A stretch of DNA of 56,412 nt from assembly GCA_023428245.1 (NCBI GenBank), contig JAEYYX010000060.1, positions 1-56,412 on the forward strand, given 5' to 3'. The DNA is from Pseudomonadota bacterium (GTDB lineage: Bacteria; Myxococcota_A; Polyangia; Polyangiales; Polyangiaceae). Below are positions 34,749 through 42,840 of this stretch, piece after piece. A model generated the notes under the pieces. It ran no database searches. It was not told where the DNA came from and saw nothing but the letters and a program-made list of their open reading frames with translations. Within the stretch, counting starts at the first letter, position 1. Each line of letters starts with the position of its first letter. Both the position numbers and the translations under genes were made by a program.

Positions 34749-36195
34749 CCCGAGCACCTCCTACGTCGACTCCTCTGCCTGCCCCGCTCGCGACCGTCCC
34801 CGCGGGCGCGCTAGGTAGGCGCTGATAAACCCGGACCCAATCGACCTCGAGAGCTTGAGGGAAGGCGCTGTCGTCGATTCCGTAGCGCCCGGCCCATCCG
34901 CCCCCGATCGCGAGATTCAGGAGAATATGCGCCGGGCCGCCGAGCTCCCCCTCATCGTAGACCCAGCGGAACGTCGTTCTCACAATCGGCTTGCCATCGA
35001 CGTAGGTCGTAATCGTCTCCGGCGTCCACTCGCAGCCGATGGTGTGAAAGCCCTCGTTGAAGTGGAAAGGAGCCCGGTAGGTCCGGTGCTTCCGGTCGAA
35101 ATCCCGGTCCGTGAACAGGACACGGTTCGTGTACCCGGGAGGGGCGCTCGCGGCGATATGGATCTTGTCGACGGTGTCGTCTTTGCCGTTGTTGACGAAC
35201 TCGAAGATGTCGATTTCGGGCGGGTGTTCCATGCGCCCGCTGCGTGAGACGTCGCTGTTCAGCCAGAAGGCAGGAAATACGCCGAGCCCCCCGGGCATCT
35301 TCACCCGCGTCTCGAAGAATCCGTAATGGATCGTGAAATCTGAACGGATCATGCCAGACTCGTAGTTTACCCCCTGGGGATCGGAGTCCGTCACCTTCCG
35401 CGCGACGAGCTTCAGGACCCCGCCCGAGATGACGTGATTGTCGTTGTCGCGGTAGCGCTGCTTTTCGTCCCCCAAGCGATCGAGCGTCTCGCTCGCGTAG
35501 ATATAACGAGTGAACCACTTCGCTCGATCGAGAGCGCCTCCCTCGAACTCGTCGTTGAAAACAAGCCCGTACCCCTTCGGTACGTATGAGTCTTGATACG
35601 AGCGGATCGGCTCCGTCTGGCTCCGGGGCGGGATCAGGCTCAGCGTGAGCTCTCGCAGGCGCAGCTCGCCGCGCGTCGGTGTGATCCGAAGCTCAGCGCG
35701 CTCCGTGAACGCGGGCGCGTCAAACTCGAGGAACCCGCCGCGCGCGCGGCTCGGCACCTCCACCTCAAAGGTCCGAAAGGAGCGGTCTTGAGGTTCGCGA
35801 AAGATGACCTGAACCTTGCCGCCGAGCGGTGCGTCACTCTGAAACGAGAGCCGATAGCTCTTCTTCGGGACGAAGGTGTTCGGAGGCAGCCGCCTGACGA
35901 CCTCAGCGCGCGCTCGAAGCTCACGGAGCGCAAAGACCGGCGACCTTTTGAACTCGTAGGTGCTGCGCGCGAGCACCGGCGGCGGATCGGCTCCCCGCGA
36001 ACCGAGAACCTCGGGCGCCTTTTCGCGGGGCCTAGGAGGCGGAGGAGGCGCTGAACCCTTTGCTTCGCCTTCCGTGTTCGGAGCGGCGAGCGCCGACCTC
36101 GGCTCTGGCTCACAACTCGCTAAGGCACAAGAGGTCGCCCAAAGTGAAGCCAAAGCTCCGCTCGCCACCGCTTGCGCCAGAAGCTGACCGGTCAT
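34741..36195 (-). CDS. Glycoside hydrolase family 16 lipoprotein
   Basis: A 484-residue exported enzyme. The N-terminal signal ends in a lipobox (ALASC), so it is predicted to be lipid-anchored. A Pro-rich linker and a beta-sandwich domain (about residues 60-200) precede the GH16 jelly roll. The catalytic signature is PPEIDIFEFV (about residues 323-332), the E-I-D-x-F-E motif with nucleophile and acid/base Glu both present; FFETRVKMPGGLGVFPAFW and the late EVDWVRVYQ agree with beta-glucanase relatives. Translation starts at an ATGA overlap with the upstream GT4. Its position inside the polymer locus suggests it trims or releases the exopolysaccharide. Confidence 0.88.
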   Translation of the reverse strand: MTGQLLAQAVASGALASLWATSCALASCEPEPRSALAAPNTEGEAKGSAPPPPPRPREKAPEVLGSRGADPPPVLARSTYEFKRSPVFALRELRARAEVVRRLPPNTFVPKKSYRLSFQSDAPLGGKVQVIFREPQDRSFRTFEVEVPSRARGGFLEFDAPAFTERAELRITPTRGELRLRELTLSLIPPRSQTEPIRSYQDSYVPKGYGLVFNDEFEGGALDRAKWFTRYIYASETLDRLGDEKQRYRDNDNHVISGGVLKLVARKVTDSDPQGVNYESGMIRSDFTIHYGFFETRVKMPGGLGVFPAFWLNSDVSRSGRMEHPPEIDIFEFVNNGKDDTVDKIHIAASAPPGYTNRVLFTDRDFDRKHRTYRAPFHFNEGFHTIGCEWTPETITTYVDGKPIVRTTFRWVYDEGELGGPAHILLNLAIGGGWAGRYGIDDSAFPQALEVDWVRVYQRLPSAPAGTVASGAGRGVDVGGARDE

Positions 36196-37382
36196 GTCTC
36201 GGAAAGCGCGCGCTGCCATACCGAAGCGTACTCGGGGTAACGGCGCTCGGCACTGAATTCCTTCGCTTTCGCGAGGCACGCTGAGCGGAAGTCCGAACGT
36301 CTTTGCGTTGTGAGCATTTGCTCAATGACTGCTGCAAGCTCCTTTACATCTCCGGGTGTGACGACATAACCAGTGCGCCCTTCTTCGATGATCTCTGGCA
36401 TGCCGCCGAGCCGATTCGCGATCACAGCGACACCCCGCGCGTAAGCCTCGTAGATGACGCGCCCGAGGGGCTCTTCCCACAGCGACGGAACAACCAAGAC
36501 GTCGATCCGCCCGAAAAACTCCGCGGGTTTGACGTATCCCAAAAAATGGATCGCTGGCGACGAGTAGCGCCCCCGGAGCTCCACCATGTAGTCGCGATCT
36601 CCCGTTCCCCCGAGCAAAACGCGGAACTTCGAGTGGCGGATGAGCGAAGCGGCCTCGAGCAAAGTCTCGACGCCTTTGGTCCGCTCGATGCGCCCGAGGT
36701 ACCCGACCACAAGACCCGCCTTCTCCTCCGGAGCTCGGGTCTCGTCATCGACACTCTGATTGCTGATTCCGAAGATCACCTGCTTGTGAGGTACCTCTTC
36801 GAAGAGGCCGCAGCCCTCGAGTTTCGCGAGCGTGCGCCCGCTGAGCGAGATCACAGCGCGCGGGGTGTTCGAGAGGGCCCGCCGCGGCGCGCAAAGTACC
36901 CGACAGTGAGCACATTGCGTCTCGCAGTTCTTTCCCTGGCGGAACATCGAAGAGTTCGCGCAGCCGAGGTAATAGTCGTGCAACATTTGAACGACGGGCA
37001 GCCCGCGCTTCTTCGCCTCGACCCAGACCGCCACCGAAAAGTCGCGCAAATTGCCGCACTGAACGAGGTCCGGCTTCTCTTCGTCCAAGATTCGGCCGAC
37101 CCGCGCCCCCATGAGCGGGTGATAGGAATCGACCGCCTGAAAGAGGGCGCGCTTGAGGAGCCCGGGGCGCTCTTTCCACGGTTCGTAGACGTGGGTCAAA
37201 GGGACGTATCTCGTGCGCACCCCATTCAACTCACCCTCTCGCTGGCTCTTGTCGTGAGCGACGCTGATCGCGCAGGCCTCGTGCCCGTGTGCGACGTGTG
37301 TCTCAGCGATCGTTCGCACTGTCCTCTCCGCACCCCCAAACTCATTCGGCGCGTAGCGCGCATTTACAAAGGCGATCTTCAT
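36192..37382 (-). CDS. GT4 glycosyltransferase
   Basis: A 396-residue GT-B enzyme. MKIAFVNARYAPNEFGGAERTVR has the N-terminal Gly-rich loop; VVGYLGRIERTKGVETLLEA and LVVPSLWEEPLGRVIYEAYARG give the nucleotide-sugar site with the GT4 E-x7-E motif (EEPLGRVIYE). A cysteine group, GCANSSMFRQGKNCETQCAHC...LCAP, resembles the Cys-rich insertion of several GT4 proteins. The ATG at 37382 begins the conserved domain; the frame continues upstream to 37565 without similarity. It is the first gene of the reverse block and shares an ATGA overlap with GH16. Confidence 0.9.
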   Translation of the reverse strand: MKIAFVNARYAPNEFGGAERTVRTIAETHVAHGHEACAISVAHDKSQREGELNGVRTRYVPLTHVYEPWKERPGLLKRALFQAVDSYHPLMGARVGRILDEEKPDLVQCGNLRDFSVAVWVEAKKRGLPVVQMLHDYYLGCANSSMFRQGKNCETQCAHCRVLCAPRRALSNTPRAVISLSGRTLAKLEGCGLFEEVPHKQVIFGISNQSVDDETRAPEEKAGLVVGYLGRIERTKGVETLLEAASLIRHSKFRVLLGGTGDRDYMVELRGRYSSPAIHFLGYVKPAEFFGRIDVLVVPSLWEEPLGRVIYEAYARGVAVIANRLGGMPEIIEEGRTGYVVTPGDVKELAAVIEQMLTTQRRSDFRSACLAKAKEFSAERRYPEYASVWQRALSET

Positions 37383-37663
37383 GCTGGTCTTCGCTCCACC
37401 GAGCGCGAGCCCATCCTCCCAGAACTTGCGCAGGGCGCCATGTTCATTTCCAAAGCATCGAGCGCGCGGGGGCTCGACGAGCCATGCGCGGCGGCGTGCA
37501 CTGTGTGTGAAACTCGTGAGTGCACGAGACGCATCCTCTCGCGAAGACATTTGACCCTGAATCACGCCAAAATCGGCTCAAACCTGCGCCGCCGAAACCG
37601 AGCGGCAAACCTCCCGCCCCCTCACGAGTGAGGCAGAGCGGCACAACTGAGGCAAGTTTGCAG
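37383..37663. promoter_or_regulatory. Divergent promoter region inside the exopolysaccharide locus
   Basis: A 281-base intergenic region between the divergent GT4 and GT2 genes. TGAGGCA occurs at 37629-37635, 37648-37654 and, just inside the GT2 frame, 37672-37678, at 19 and 24 base spacing. No core promoter was confidently placed. Confidence 0.35.
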
Positions 37664-38896
37664 ATGCAAAGTGAGGCATCGTGTCTCTTGCGCACCTCGC
37701 TCACATCTCACACCTTAAGCGCAAGAGAACTCGAGCGCTCTCCTAGAGAGATCGCAAAACTTCTCCAGTCCACGTTTTCGGATTGTGAGGGAACCTTGCT
37801 TCAAACTTCTTCTGTCCTCTCGCCCAGGAGCGATTCGAGAGGCTCGAGCGAAAGAGCCCGCCTCGTCCCAAGAGCTCCCGAGTCGCTCGAAGTCCTCGTC
37901 GTGATCCCAACGCTCAACGAGGCCCGCCATATCAGGGGCGTCGTGACCCATCTTCTCGCCGATCCCCTGGCCGAATCGGGCCTGTTGACGATTGTGGTCG
38001 CCGACGGCGGGAGCGACGATGGAACCCGCGAGATGGTCCTCGAGCTGGCCTCTACGTTCCCCGAGGTTCACCTGCTCGACAACCCGAAGCGCCTCCAGAG
38101 CGCCGGCCTCAATCGCGCGGTGCGCCTGTTCGGTTTGGGCAAGACCTGGCTCCTCCGCTGCGACGCCCACGCGACCTACCCGAAGGCGTTCTGCTCGGCG
38201 CTGCTCGCGACAGCCCAGGGCGTCGAAGCAGACGCTGTGGTGGTTCCTCTCGACTCCCAGGGCAGAGGCGCCGTCGCTCAGGCGATCGCTTGGCTTTCTA
38301 ACTCGAAGCTCGGCACCGGCGGCTCCGCCCACCGCGCAGGAACGCAGAGCCAGTTCGTCGATCACGGACACCACGCCCTCTTCCGCCTCGACTCGTTCGT
38401 TCGCGCAGGTGGCTACGACGAAACTCTCGCGTGTAACGAAGATGCCGAGCTCGACTGTCGACTTCGCCTGCTCGGCAGTCGTATTTTCCTCGACGCGGGT
38501 GTTCGCGTGGGCTATTTTTGTAGATCGAGCTTCGGCGGTCTCGCGCGCCAGTACTTCCGCTACGGACAAGGACGAAGCCGAACCGTCCGGCGCCATCCGA
38601 GCTCCCTTCGCCTCCGCCAGCTCGCCGTCCCGCTGCACTTCGTCGCGAGCTTTCTCGCGCTCATCCTTGCGCCGCTGTTTTCGGTTCTCCCCCTCTATCC
38701 TCTCGCTTACTTCAGCGTGCTCGCGGGCGCTTCGCTCTGGTTCGCAATCACGCGCCGTTCAGTCTCCGGGCTCTTGGTCGGGCCAGCAGCGCTCGTGATG
38801 CACGCTTGCTGGGCTGCGGGGTTTCTCTGGGAATGTTTGAGGGTGCGCGAGAGGCCATTTGATGCGCTTTCTTTCGCGAAAGGAGCGCCGCAATGA
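37664..38896 (+). CDS. Glycosyltransferase family 2, membrane-associated
   Basis: A 410-residue GT2 related to ExoA-type succinoglycan transferases. LEVLVVIPTLNEARHIRGVV opens the catalytic domain, then VVADGGSDDGTREMV, TWLLRCDAHATYPKAF (DxD-like CDA) and NEDAELDCRLRLLG (the ED acceptor motif). About three membrane helices close the protein (LHFVASFLALILAPLF onward). The ATG at 37664, preceded by GAGG, is my choice; the frame is open from 37520, and the first 70 or so residues are not conserved-looking in either case. Confidence 0.85.
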   Translation: MQSEASCLLRTSLTSHTLSARELERSPREIAKLLQSTFSDCEGTLLQTSSVLSPRSDSRGSSERARLVPRAPESLEVLVVIPTLNEARHIRGVVTHLLADPLAESGLLTIVVADGGSDDGTREMVLELASTFPEVHLLDNPKRLQSAGLNRAVRLFGLGKTWLLRCDAHATYPKAFCSALLATAQGVEADAVVVPLDSQGRGAVAQAIAWLSNSKLGTGGSAHRAGTQSQFVDHGHHALFRLDSFVRAGGYDETLACNEDAELDCRLRLLGSRIFLDAGVRVGYFCRSSFGGLARQYFRYGQGRSRTVRRHPSSLRLRQLAVPLHFVASFLALILAPLFSVLPLYPLAYFSVLAGASLWFAITRRSVSGLLVGPAALVMHACWAAGFLWECLRVRERPFDALSFAKGAPQ

Positions 38897-40185
38897 ACCG
38901 CGTGCTGCTCGTCGATCCGAGTTTGTTCACGGCTCCCTACGACGCGGCGCTGAGCCGCGGCCTCCGCGGCGTAGGACTCGAGCCGGTCTGGGCTGTTCGT
39001 CCTCTTCGCCCCGGCGATGCTCCTGAGATCGAGCAGGCCCTGTGTCTCCCCTTCTTTTATCGGGGCTCCGACAAGAAGGAGAGCTCCGAGACCTGGCGCA
39101 AGATCAAGAAAGGCTTCGATCACGTGCTCGGTCTCCGAGAGCTCATGCGCGTCGCCTCCGCGCTCACGCCGCGCATCATTCACTTTCAGTGGACAGTGAT
39201 CCCCGCCTTCGACACCGCCTGCATCCTCGCGCTCCGGCGCCGCTTCCCGATCGTCGTCACTGTCCACGACGCTGTCCCCTATAACGGTGAGAAAATGCCA
39301 TTTTTGCAGCGGTTCGCCGTGGACGCACCGCTCCGCTTCGCTGACCGCGTCATCGTCCACACTCGCTCCGCTCAAGAACAAGTCGCTCGCCGCGGCGTTC
39401 CCCTCGAGAAGATCGCAATCGTCCCCCACGGCCCGCTCCGCCTCGCCCATGAGCCCAAGGAGCCCCCCCCCGAGCGCACGGACGACCGTTATACCTTCGT
39501 AACCTTCGGCGAGATGAAACCGTACAAGGGCATCGACGTTCTTCTCGACGCTGTCGCTGTGCTCCCCGCGGCGATTCGTCAGAAGGCGCGCTTCGTGATC
39601 GCTGGTCGACCTCGTCTCGACTTTTCTGCTCTCGAGCGGCGCGTCCAGGAGCTCGCCATCTTGGACTCGATTGAGTTCATTCCGCGCCGCCTCTCGGACG
39701 AAGAGGTCTTCTCCCTCTTCCACAGCGCGGACAGTTTCGTCTTCCCCTACCGCCAGATCGACGCGAGCGGCGTCTATTTTCTCTCGCAATCCATGCCGAA
39801 ATGGACCATCGCGAGCCGCGTCGGGATCTTCGCCGAGGACCTCGACGAGGGACGTTCCGGCCGTCTCGTACCGCCGGGGGATGCTGAAGCTCTCGCTGTC
39901 GCTCTCACTGAAGCGATCGAAAAGAGGCCGCTCGTTCCGGTCGCCGCGCGAGATCTCGACTGGCACTCAATCGGCAGGCGCACAGCGCACGTGTATCGAG
40001 AAGCTGAAGCGGAGTTCCTGAGGCGAACAACCGAGCCTTCACTCGAAGCGGAGACGAACGAAGCGCTGGAGACGGAGGAACCACCGGAGCGCCTCTCCGT
40101 CGAGAGGATCCGAGAGCCTGCTCGAGCACGCGCCCACAGGGTCAGCGGCGTCTTTCGCTCCGTCGAAACCGAGTCGAAGCGATGA
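38893..40185 (+). CDS. GT4-like glycosyltransferase
   Basis: A 430-residue GT-B enzyme. RIIHFQWTVIPAFDTACILAL and PIVVTVHDAVPYNGEK give the N-terminal half; FVTFGEMKPYKGIDVLLDA and VFPYRQIDASGVYFLSQ the C-terminal half. The last 60 residues are Glu/Arg-rich and outside the fold. The ATG overlaps the GT2 stop by four bases (ATGA). It resembles the other GT4-like protein of the locus at 33516-34748 in the HxxW...WTVH/VTVHDA region, so the two may be distant paralogues. Confidence 0.87.
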   Translation: MNRVLLVDPSLFTAPYDAALSRGLRGVGLEPVWAVRPLRPGDAPEIEQALCLPFFYRGSDKKESSETWRKIKKGFDHVLGLRELMRVASALTPRIIHFQWTVIPAFDTACILALRRRFPIVVTVHDAVPYNGEKMPFLQRFAVDAPLRFADRVIVHTRSAQEQVARRGVPLEKIAIVPHGPLRLAHEPKEPPPERTDDRYTFVTFGEMKPYKGIDVLLDAVAVLPAAIRQKARFVIAGRPRLDFSALERRVQELAILDSIEFIPRRLSDEEVFSLFHSADSFVFPYRQIDASGVYFLSQSMPKWTIASRVGIFAEDLDEGRSGRLVPPGDAEALAVALTEAIEKRPLVPVAARDLDWHSIGRRTAHVYREAEAEFLRRTTEPSLEAETNEALETEEPPERLSVERIREPARARAHRVSGVFRSVETESKR

Positions 40186-40213
40186 GCTTAGCTGAGCGAG
40201 CCGGGAAGATTTT

Positions 40214-41674
40214 ATGAGCTTACGTGAGCGCGCGCTCAGCGGCCTCTTTTGGTCCTCGATCGAGAAATGGGGCTCGAAAGTCTTCACTTTTGGGGTCTTT
40301 CTCGTCCTCGCGCGCCTGCTCGAGCCGACGGCGTTCGGGCTCTTGGCCATGGCCATGGTGTTCATCGACCTAGCTCAGGTCTTCATCGATCAGGGCTTCG
40401 GGCGCGCCCTCGTCCAACGCGCAGAGCTCGACGAAGAGCACAAAGACACCGCTTTCTGGACCAGCCTCGGCATCTCAGTCGTGCTCACCGCCGGCAGCGG
40501 GCTGCTCGCCGAGCCGCTCGCGCGCCTCTTCGGCCACGACGAGCTCGCGCCGATCCTGCGCGCTCTCTCGCTCACCTTCCTGCTCGGGGGGCTCCGCACG
40601 GTGCAGGTTGCGATGTTCTGGCGCGAGCTCGGCTTCAAGTTGCTCTCGATCCGCTCGCTCATCTCCCGAGCCATCGCCGCAATCGTCGGCATTTCCATGG
40701 CTTTTTCGGGCTACGGCGTGTGGGCGCTGGTCGGCCAGGAGCTCACCGCTCAGGCCGTCGACGTGGTGATCCTGTGGTTCGCGAGCTCCTATCGGCCCCG
40801 CTTCCGCGTCACGAAACGTCACTTCCAGGAGCTCTTCGGATTCGGGGTGCACGTCATGGGCACCGATCTTCTCGAGTTCGTGAACCGGCGCGCCGACGAC
40901 TTCTTGATAGGTCTCTTCCTCGGACCGAAAGCTCTCGGTTACTACGTCATCGCTTACCGCGTCTTGCTCGTCTTGACGCAGCTCCTCGCGAGCGTGTCGG
41001 CGAACGTCTCGCTCTCCGTCTTCTCACAGCTCCAGATGGAGCCCGAGCGACTCTGGCGCGCTTTCCGAGCAGCTGTTCGCTATTCCGCCCTCGTCGCGTT
41101 TCCGGCTTTTTTCGGCGTCGCCGCGGCGGCCCCCGAGATTGTCCCCGCCGTCTTCGGGTCCACCTGGGAGGCGAGCATCGCCCCCATGCGCGTCCTCGCG
41201 CCGGTCGGCGCGCTCCACGCCGTCCTCTACTTCGTCTCGACCGCCATCCTGGCCCTCGGCCGCCCCGGCCTTCGCCTCGGCCTCTACGCGCTCGGCGCCG
41301 TCCTGAACATCGGCGCCTTCTTCATCGCGGCCCGCCACGGCATCTTTTTCGTCGCCGTCGCTTATCTCGTCTCGAGCTATCTCCTCGCGCCACTCCAGCT
41401 CGCCATGCTCCGACGCCTGCTCCCCTTCTCCTGGCGCGACCTCGGAGCCGCTCTGGCCACGCCGTTCATTGGCTCCGCGGTCATGGCCGCAGCCGTCGCC
41501 TTCGGAGTCCACCCGCTCCTCCTCGGCCAGCCCGACTACGTTCGCCTCACCAGCGCCATCCTCACGGGCGTCCTCGTCTACCTGGCCGTCGTGCTCACCC
41601 TCGACCCCTCCCTCCGCGGCGATCTGCGCAAAATTGCGCACAAGCTGACCCCGCGGGAGCGGGTGGCTTCGTAA
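40214..41674 (+). CDS. Wzx-like oligosaccharide flippase
   Basis: A 486-residue membrane protein with about 12-14 predicted helices, of the polysaccharide-transporter (WzxC-like) type: SLRERALSGLFWSSIEKWGSK and FLVLARLLEPTAFGLLAMAMVFI at the N-terminus are characteristic. It would flip the lipid-linked repeat unit from the cytoplasmic to the periplasmic face for the Wzy-like polymerase. It lies 28 bases downstream of the GT4-like gene and ends the exopolysaccharide locus. Confidence 0.92.
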   Translation: MSLRERALSGLFWSSIEKWGSKVFTFGVFLVLARLLEPTAFGLLAMAMVFIDLAQVFIDQGFGRALVQRAELDEEHKDTAFWTSLGISVVLTAGSGLLAEPLARLFGHDELAPILRALSLTFLLGGLRTVQVAMFWRELGFKLLSIRSLISRAIAAIVGISMAFSGYGVWALVGQELTAQAVDVVILWFASSYRPRFRVTKRHFQELFGFGVHVMGTDLLEFVNRRADDFLIGLFLGPKALGYYVIAYRVLLVLTQLLASVSANVSLSVFSQLQMEPERLWRAFRAAVRYSALVAFPAFFGVAAAAPEIVPAVFGSTWEASIAPMRVLAPVGALHAVLYFVSTAILALGRPGLRLGLYALGAVLNIGAFFIAARHGIFFVAVAYLVSSYLLAPLQLAMLRRLLPFSWRDLGAALATPFIGSAVMAAAVAFGVHPLLLGQPDYVRLTSAILTGVLVYLAVVLTLDPSLRGDLRKIAHKLTPRERVAS

Positions 41675-41730
41675 CGCCGCCGTCGTCCGCGCCCTGGCGG
41701 CTCCTCAGGTGCCGTCCCTTTGACGTGACT

Positions 41731-41760
41731 ACATTTAGGCATCAATGTGTCCACATGGAC
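41731..41760 (+). promoter_or_regulatory. Operator-like palindromes at the toxin-antitoxin start
   Basis: Two inverted repeats: ACATT-N8-AATGT (41731-41748) and GTCCA-CA-TGGAC (41749-41760), the second covering the antitoxin ATG. TTGACG at 41720-41725 is a possible -35. The layout fits autoregulation by a Phd/YefM-type antitoxin, which is the usual pattern for this family. Confidence 0.5.
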
Positions 41761-42012
41761 GTGGGCGTTCGCGAACTCAAACAACACCTTTCCGAGTACC
41801 TGGAGCGGGCAGCTCAGGGTGAGGTGATCCGCGTCACCGATCGCGGCCAGCCGAAAGCTCTCCTCTGTCCAGTACCGGGCGTCGGGCGGCTGCATACGGG
41901 GATCGAGGAGGGATGGATCCGCGCGCCGAAGCCCACGGAGCCGACCGCCGTTCCCCGGTTCAAAGCCAAGCTCACCGCCGCTGAGGCCCTCTCCGAGGAT
42001 CGCGACGAGTGA
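41755..42012 (+). CDS. Phd/YefM family antitoxin
   Basis: An 85-residue protein starting MDVGVRELKQHLSEYLERAA, with GEVIRVTDRGQPKALLCPV: the classical Phd/YefM DNA-binding fold. The C-terminal half (PRFKAKLTAAEALSEDRDE) is the likely toxin-binding tail. The stop overlaps the toxin GTG by GTGA, the standard coupled order antitoxin then toxin. It would repress its own promoter and neutralise the PIN-domain protein. Confidence 0.9.
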   Translation: MDVGVRELKQHLSEYLERAAQGEVIRVTDRGQPKALLCPVPGVGRLHTGIEEGWIRAPKPTEPTAVPRFKAKLTAAEALSEDRDE

Positions 42013-42410
42013 GCTTGTACGTCGACTCGAGTGCTCTCCTGAAGCGCTACGTCGCTGAACCCGACAGCGACCGTGCGGAGCAGTACCTCCTTGCCGATCC
42101 AGACTGGGTGACGGCGCGGCACACCTGGGTTGAAGTTCGCCGGAATCTCGCGCGCATCCTCGACAGCAGAGACCTCGCTCTCGCTCGAGACCTTTTCGAG
42201 AAAGACTTCGAGCGCACGCACGTGGTCGAGCTCGACGAAGTGACCTGTGCTCGCGCCGCCTCGATCGCCGAGAGCTCGCTCCTCCGCACTCTCGACGCCC
42301 TCCATCTCGCTGCGCTCCTTCGCGTCGCGCACGACTTGCCGCTCCTGACCTTCGACATCCGTCAGGCCCATGCCGCGCGCTCGCTCGGCATCACGGTACT
42401 CGGAGCGTAG
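42009..42410 (+). CDS. PIN-domain ribonuclease toxin (VapC-like)
   Basis: A 133-residue PIN domain with the four acidic metal ligands in place: Asp6 (VDSSALLKRY), Glu42 (WVEVRRN), Asp96 (RTLDALHLA) and Asp116 (TFDIRQA). These enzymes cleave RNA, often tRNA or rRNA, in the cytoplasm; the target cannot be told here. The start is GTG, overlapping the antitoxin stop by four bases. An 11-bp perfect palindrome follows the stop codon. Confidence 0.9.
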   Translation: MSLYVDSSALLKRYVAEPDSDRAEQYLLADPDWVTARHTWVEVRRNLARILDSRDLALARDLFEKDFERTHVVELDEVTCARAASIAESSLLRTLDALHLAALLRVAHDLPLLTFDIRQAHAARSLGITVLGA

Positions 42411-42412
42411 AA

Positions 42413-42436
42413 GCGCATCTCAAAGTTGAGATGCGC
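42413..42436. terminator. Perfect palindromic terminator-like hairpin after vapC
   Basis: GCGCATCTCAA-AG-TTGAGATGCGC is a perfect 11-bp inverted repeat starting two bases after the toxin stop. It lies between the toxin gene and the end of the reverse-strand frameshifted gene, so it may serve both. No clear T-tract follows. Confidence 0.6.
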
Positions 42437-42471
42437 GCAAAAGCAACGAAGAACCTAGAAGCACGCTCGAT

Positions 42472-42757
42472 TCACTCATGCCGCGAATCCCAATCGTCCG
42501 GCCGAAGGAACGTCGAGTGGATCTCGAAGGTGTAGTCCCGATCGACGCCGTGGTACTCGCCGCTCATCGAGAACTCCGTGTCGTTGAACGAGTACCGCTG
42601 CGCCACGAGCTCGGGAGCCCCGTACTCCGCGAACACCCCCGTCCGGCAGGATGCCGCCTCCGGGAGTATAGAGCGGCAGACCATCGATCTGAGCATAGTA
42701 GAATGTCTCCGTCTCCTGCCCCAAGATAGGGATGATCTCGAGAAACCCGGTCTGCAT
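42472..42757 (-). pseudogene. Small gene with a frameshift in a G5 run
   Basis: Translation from the ATG at 42757, preceded by GGGGGAG, gives MQTGFLEIIPILGQETETFY...GGGILPDG. A second frame then continues as VFAEYGAPELVAQRYSFNDT...RPDDWDSRHE. The two join if one G is removed from the GGGGG run at 42636-42640, giving a protein of about 95 residues that reads as one smooth sequence. Either the gene is broken or the run is a sequencing error. No family is recognised; the reconstructed protein is probably a small cytoplasmic beta-rich domain. It lies just downstream of cydB on the same strand. Confidence 0.6.
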
Positions 42758-42840
42758 CGTCTCCCCCTGCTCTCATCGCCGCGCGCAGGATCTGAATGTC
42801 TCTCGCGCGAGCCTGAGGTGGTGAACGCCGCCCGTCCCCC

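Noticed and set aside
40249..41754. Long open frame running into the antitoxin
   Set aside because: It is an out-of-frame shadow of the flippase; only the last 85 codons (41755-42012) match the Phd/YefM family.
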